Below, one piece after another: positions 61,696 through 64,000 of a DNA stretch of 64,000 nucleotides. Origin of the DNA: an uncultured Clostridia bacterium (GTDB taxonomy: Bacteria > Bacillota > Clostridia > Oscillospirales > Acutalibacteraceae); contig CANROX010000002.1 in assembly GCA_947632335.1 (NCBI GenBank), positions 32,391 through 96,390 on the forward strand. Reading direction: 5' to 3'. Within the stretch, counting starts at the first letter, position 1, and each line of letters opens with the position of its first letter. The position numbers were made by a program, and so were the translations under genes. The notes beneath the pieces were generated by a model. It saw only the letters and a program-made list of their open reading frames with translations, did not search any database and was not told the DNA's origin.

Positions 61696-61713
61696 CATCA
61701 TAGTGTGATGATG
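61696..61713 (+). repeat. Inverted repeat between the lipoprotein genes
   Basis: CATCAT-AGTGTG-ATGATG is a perfect 6-bp inverted repeat with a 6-nt centre. It could be an operator or a weak hairpin; no T tract follows. Confidence 0.4.
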
Positions 61714-61774
61714 AACTAATCTGAACAGCAGACTACTCTTACCGCCTTTATTATGATAAAAGGGAGGTGATTTT

Positions 61775-62260
61775 ATGAAAAAAATTATAGCCATAGTATT
61801 AGTAATGATGTCAGTTATGGCGATGGCAGGCTGCAATCAAGATGAAGATGATACTTTAAGGGAAAGTGAAAAATTAGTGTTGGAGCTTGTCTGTCTTTCC
61901 TATGACAATTATGGGGATTATTCAAAATTGCCGAAAAAGTTTCATAGTGTAATTTCAAAGGAGCTCTTTGAACGTTTGAACTATAGGGACTGTGATTATG
62001 AAGAAATAAAAGAATATAAAGACGCTAAATATGGAATTGATTATTATGCTATAAATTCCCTTTCGTATCCCACTGCTGAGTATGACGGTGATGATATAGT
62101 GGTTAGTTATAAATATACTTTTGACATTGAAACTTATGATAATGCAACTGTTGACAAGTATGATATTCCTGAGGGCGGTTCAGCGGATATTCCTGTAACG
62201 GTAACTTTAAAAGAGAATAACGGAAAATTTAAAGTTATTGATAAATGGGAAGCTCCCTAA
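61775..62260 (+). CDS. Lipoprotein B, tandem paralogue
   Basis: A 161-residue paralogue of lipoprotein A. The start, ribosome site (GGGAGGTGATTTT) and signal peptide (KKIIAIVLVMMSVMAMAGC) are nearly identical at the DNA level, with one base difference across the first 80 or so. The mature domains are related throughout, except for more divergent middle and C-terminal parts. The duplication looks recent. Function is unknown. Confidence 0.85.
   Translation: MKKIIAIVLVMMSVMAMAGCNQDEDDTLRESEKLVLELVCLSYDNYGDYSKLPKKFHSVISKELFERLNYRDCDYEEIKEYKDAKYGIDYYAINSLSYPTAEYDGDDIVVSYKYTFDIETYDNATVDKYDIPEGGSADIPVTVTLKENNGKFKVIDKWEAP
62057..62118 (+). repeat. 62-nt block identical to 61455-61516
   Basis: Second copy of the identical block described for lipoprotein A, in the same reading frame. 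Confidence 0.9.
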
Positions 62261-62311
62261 ATTTTCTATTATATAATTGTAAAGAAAAATTTACTAAGAG
62301 AGGCGATATAT

Positions 62312-62905
62312 ATGGTATGTAAAAAAATTAGTGTATGTTTGGTATTGGTATTAATATTTTCATTGACAGCATGTAATGTTACAACAACAAATGAAGAAAA
62401 ATTCAGTGATAAGGATATTAAAAAGGTCATAAATTATTCAGCGCCTGTTGACGAAAATAAAGACACTATGCCTTTAAAAGACCTTAAAAAGGTAGAAGAA
62501 ATTTTGGGACAGGGAGTTACCAGAGATGTTAACGAAGAAAATAAGTATAGACTATATAATTATGATGACGGAAACCTATATGTATTCTATACGGATTCTA
62601 AAACAGTTGATTATGATTCAATTATTTTTGCAGTGGCATCAGAAAAAAATCCCGGTAAAATAGATTTTAGTAATATCAAAACAGGTTCATCTACAATAGA
62701 TGATGTTGAAAAGATTGACCCTGCAACAAAAAAATCTTTAGTTACAAGCGGTAAAGATTATTACACAATTCATTTAACAGATTCAGGTATTATATTTATC
62801 CATTATGATAGGAAAAATGATAATTATTATGTATCACAAGTGAGCAATCAATATCAATTCAATAATTATACAGAGGCTATCAAGTCTGAAGACCTGATAA
62901 ATTGA
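62312..62905 (+). CDS. Lipoprotein C, unrelated to A and B
   Basis: A 197-residue predicted lipoprotein (KKISVCLVLVLIFSLTACNVTTTN; lipobox LTAC). The mature part contains two similar-looking halves: KDLKKVEEILGQGVTRDVNEENKY and an IKTGSSTIDDVEKIDPATKKSL segment, reminiscent of SmpA/BamE-like or BLIP-like folds (weak resemblance only). AGAGAGG precedes the ATG. It lies 51 nt after lipoprotein B and ends before a terminator. Function is unknown. Confidence 0.78.
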   Translation: MVCKKISVCLVLVLIFSLTACNVTTTNEEKFSDKDIKKVINYSAPVDENKDTMPLKDLKKVEEILGQGVTRDVNEENKYRLYNYDDGNLYVFYTDSKTVDYDSIIFAVASEKNPGKIDFSNIKTGSSTIDDVEKIDPATKKSLVTSGKDYYTIHLTDSGIIFIHYDRKNDNYYVSQVSNQYQFNNYTEAIKSEDLIN

Positions 62906-62979
62906 TATATTACAATTTCTATGGACATTCGTTTCCTCTATATTTGATGTATAATCTTACATAAATTTTCAGACATACG

Positions 62980-63017
62980 AAATCCCCCTGCGGTAGAACC
63001 CTACCGTAAGGGGATTT
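62980..63017. terminator. Bidirectional terminator
   Basis: The long stem AAATCCCCCTGCGGTAG / CTACCGTAAGGGGATTT, with a mismatch and an AACC loop, is followed by TTTTC. It separates the convergent lipoprotein cluster and the Big_2 protein. Confidence 0.85.
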
Positions 63018-63052
63018 TCTTATTGTCCGTTTTTTCGGACCTGTTCATTTTT

Positions 63053-64000
63053 TTACTTTACATTAACCTTGATTTTAAGAATCTTTACACCGTTGACCTT
63101 GACTTTAAGGGTTGTTGTTCCCTTTTTAATGCCTTTGATTTTCAGGGTTTTGGTGTTAGGCTTTGATACTATTTTAGCATACTTTGTATTTGTATACTTG
63201 TTGTTAATATATGATGTTTTGCCTTTTAGCTTAACAGTAACAGTATTGCCCTTTTTCACCTTAACAGTTGTTTTGGACAGTTTCGGAGAAGTTGTTACCA
63301 CCGCCTTACACTTTAGCTTTTTACCTGTTGTAAGTGTGGCGGTTACTGTCACATTACCCTTGTTGAGCGCTGTGATTTTTCCGTTATTTACAACAGCAAC
63401 TTTCTTATTAGAGGTGGTCCAGGCCTTTACTGTACCGCCAATAGCTTTTATGGTTTTAGCTGTGCCTGACTTTAAAGTAGTATTTGACAATGTCAGTTTC
63501 GGAGAATTTTTTACGGTAACCAGGCAGGTGAGTTTTTCCCCTGTTGTTAAAACGGCGGTAATTGTTGCCGTTCCTTTGCCAACGGCTGTTACTCTGCCGT
63601 TATTAACAGTTGCAACATTTTTGTTGGTGGTTGCCCAGGATTTTGCTGAACCATCAATTACTTTAACTACCCTTGATGTGCCTGCGTTGAGGGATATTTT
63701 TGTAACTGAAAAAACGGGTTTTATTGGTTCTGCTGTTGCTGTAATATTTAAAGGACCGCGGACATACTCTACAAAGATTTTGTATTCACCGTTTTCCTCT
63801 TTAATAGTGCCAACATCTTCACCATTGACTGTTACACTAACATATGTTATAGCGTAGCCGGGTTTTGGAGTGAGGGTTGTTTTATAGTTCATCCAAGCGT
63901 CGGTAATGTTGTTGGATGAAGTAACATTGGTTAGGTTATAAAGCACATTATAACCAAAGGAAACACTTGAAGTTGCCGTATTTTCAGGTTCTGCTGTTGC
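63053..64000 (-). CDS. Big_2 repeat surface protein, 3' end only
   Basis: The frame is open to the right edge, so the ORF-track GTG 63946 is not the real start; 315 residues are visible. An N-terminal (of the visible part) beta domain ends in TATAEP, and ATAEP also occurs at the window edge, suggesting repeated modules. Two Big_2 Ig-like domains follow, each with WxTTNKxVAxVNNGxxTA-type motifs (SWATTNKNVATVNNGR; AWTTSNKKVAVVNNGK), then a third, Lys-rich C-terminal domain (KTLKIKGIKKGTTTLKVKV). There is no C-terminal anchor. The protein is related in style to the 16.6 kb Big_2 protein. Confidence 0.8.
   Translation of the reverse strand, partial: ATAEPENTATSSVSFGYNVLYNLTNVTSSNNITDAWMNYKTTLTPKPGYAITYVSVTVNGEDVGTIKEENGEYKIFVEYVRGPLNITATAEPIKPVFSVTKISLNAGTSRVVKVIDGSAKSWATTNKNVATVNNGRVTAVGKGTATITAVLTTGEKLTCLVTVKNSPKLTLSNTTLKSGTAKTIKAIGGTVKAWTTSNKKVAVVNNGKITALNKGNVTVTATLTTGKKLKCKAVVTTSPKLSKTTVKVKKGNTVTVKLKGKTSYINNKYTNTKYAKIVSKPNTKTLKIKGIKKGTTTLKVKVNGVKILKIKVNVK

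Noticed and set aside
63069-63857. 262-codon plus-strand ORF opposite the Big_2 protein
   Set aside because: Hydrophobic Val/Thr/Leu/Phe-rich shadow of Lys/Val/Thr repeats on the other strand; no start signal.

Overview
The window looks like part of the chromosome of a low-GC Gram-positive, spore-forming clostridium, most like the gut Ruminococcaceae/Oscillospiraceae. The evidence is a complete spoIIAA-spoIIAB-sigF operon, a lone spoVAC, murT-gatD for lipid II amidation, a class B-type sortase with an SPxTG surface protein, Firmicute gene orders (nifS-thiI, holB-ricT, trmN6-rsmI) and cohesin-like/Big_2 surface proteins. The taxonomic placement is inference; no 16S rRNA or tRNA gene was seen.

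Layout. 1-5 kb: the 5' end of a secreted protein, asparaginase, gatD-murT, a small sortase-anchored protein and a TraX-family membrane protein. 5.0-9.9 kb: a tightly packed minus-strand five-gene cassette (ATP-grasp, DRE-TIM aldolase-like enzyme, 6PGDH-like reductase, hexapeptide acetyltransferase, second ATP-grasp) whose acetyltransferase is broken by one base in a run of nine G, a possible phase-variation switch. By eye it is more AT-rich than its surroundings. 10-16.5 kb: a membrane-anchored protein, pyrC-pyrE-pyrF, then serC-serA. 16.6-23.3 kb: a cohesin-like/Big_2 secreted protein, spoVAC, cysteine desulfurase plus thiI, a large sortase and a MoCF-like small protein.

23.4-36.5 kb: the core information block rpoB-rpoC, rpsL-rpsG-fusA, tuf, a DUF1292 protein and a small regulated orphan. 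Strong sigma-A-type promoters, structured leaders and terminators delimit it. 36.9-41.3 kb: phosphohexomutase, convergent proS-metA, and acpP. 41.5-50.3 kb: an aromatic amino acid supercluster (aroE-aroK, then aroF-tyrA-aroB-aroA-aroC-pheA and an alpha/beta hydrolase) that supplies nearly the whole shikimate pathway to Phe and Tyr but has no dehydroquinate dehydratase.

50.3-57.5 kb (minus strand): sigF-spoIIAB-spoIIAA, folC, rsmI, trmN6, a 56-residue ferredoxin absent from the ORF track, ricT, holB and a YfcE-type phosphoesterase. 57.5-60.7 kb: three small unnamed genes, one with an Asn/Gln-rich tandem repeat, then proB-proA on the opposite strand. 60.7-64 kb: an AT-rich gap, two recently duplicated lipoproteins, a third lipoprotein, and the 3' end of a Big_2 repeat surface protein.

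Most of the window is ordinary housekeeping. The best candidate for an undescribed system is the 5-10 kb cassette with its G9 tract. Second-tier leads are the sortase/SPTTG pair, the structured leaders and the duplicated lipoproteins. No mobile element, CRISPR array, tRNA or known riboswitch could be supported.
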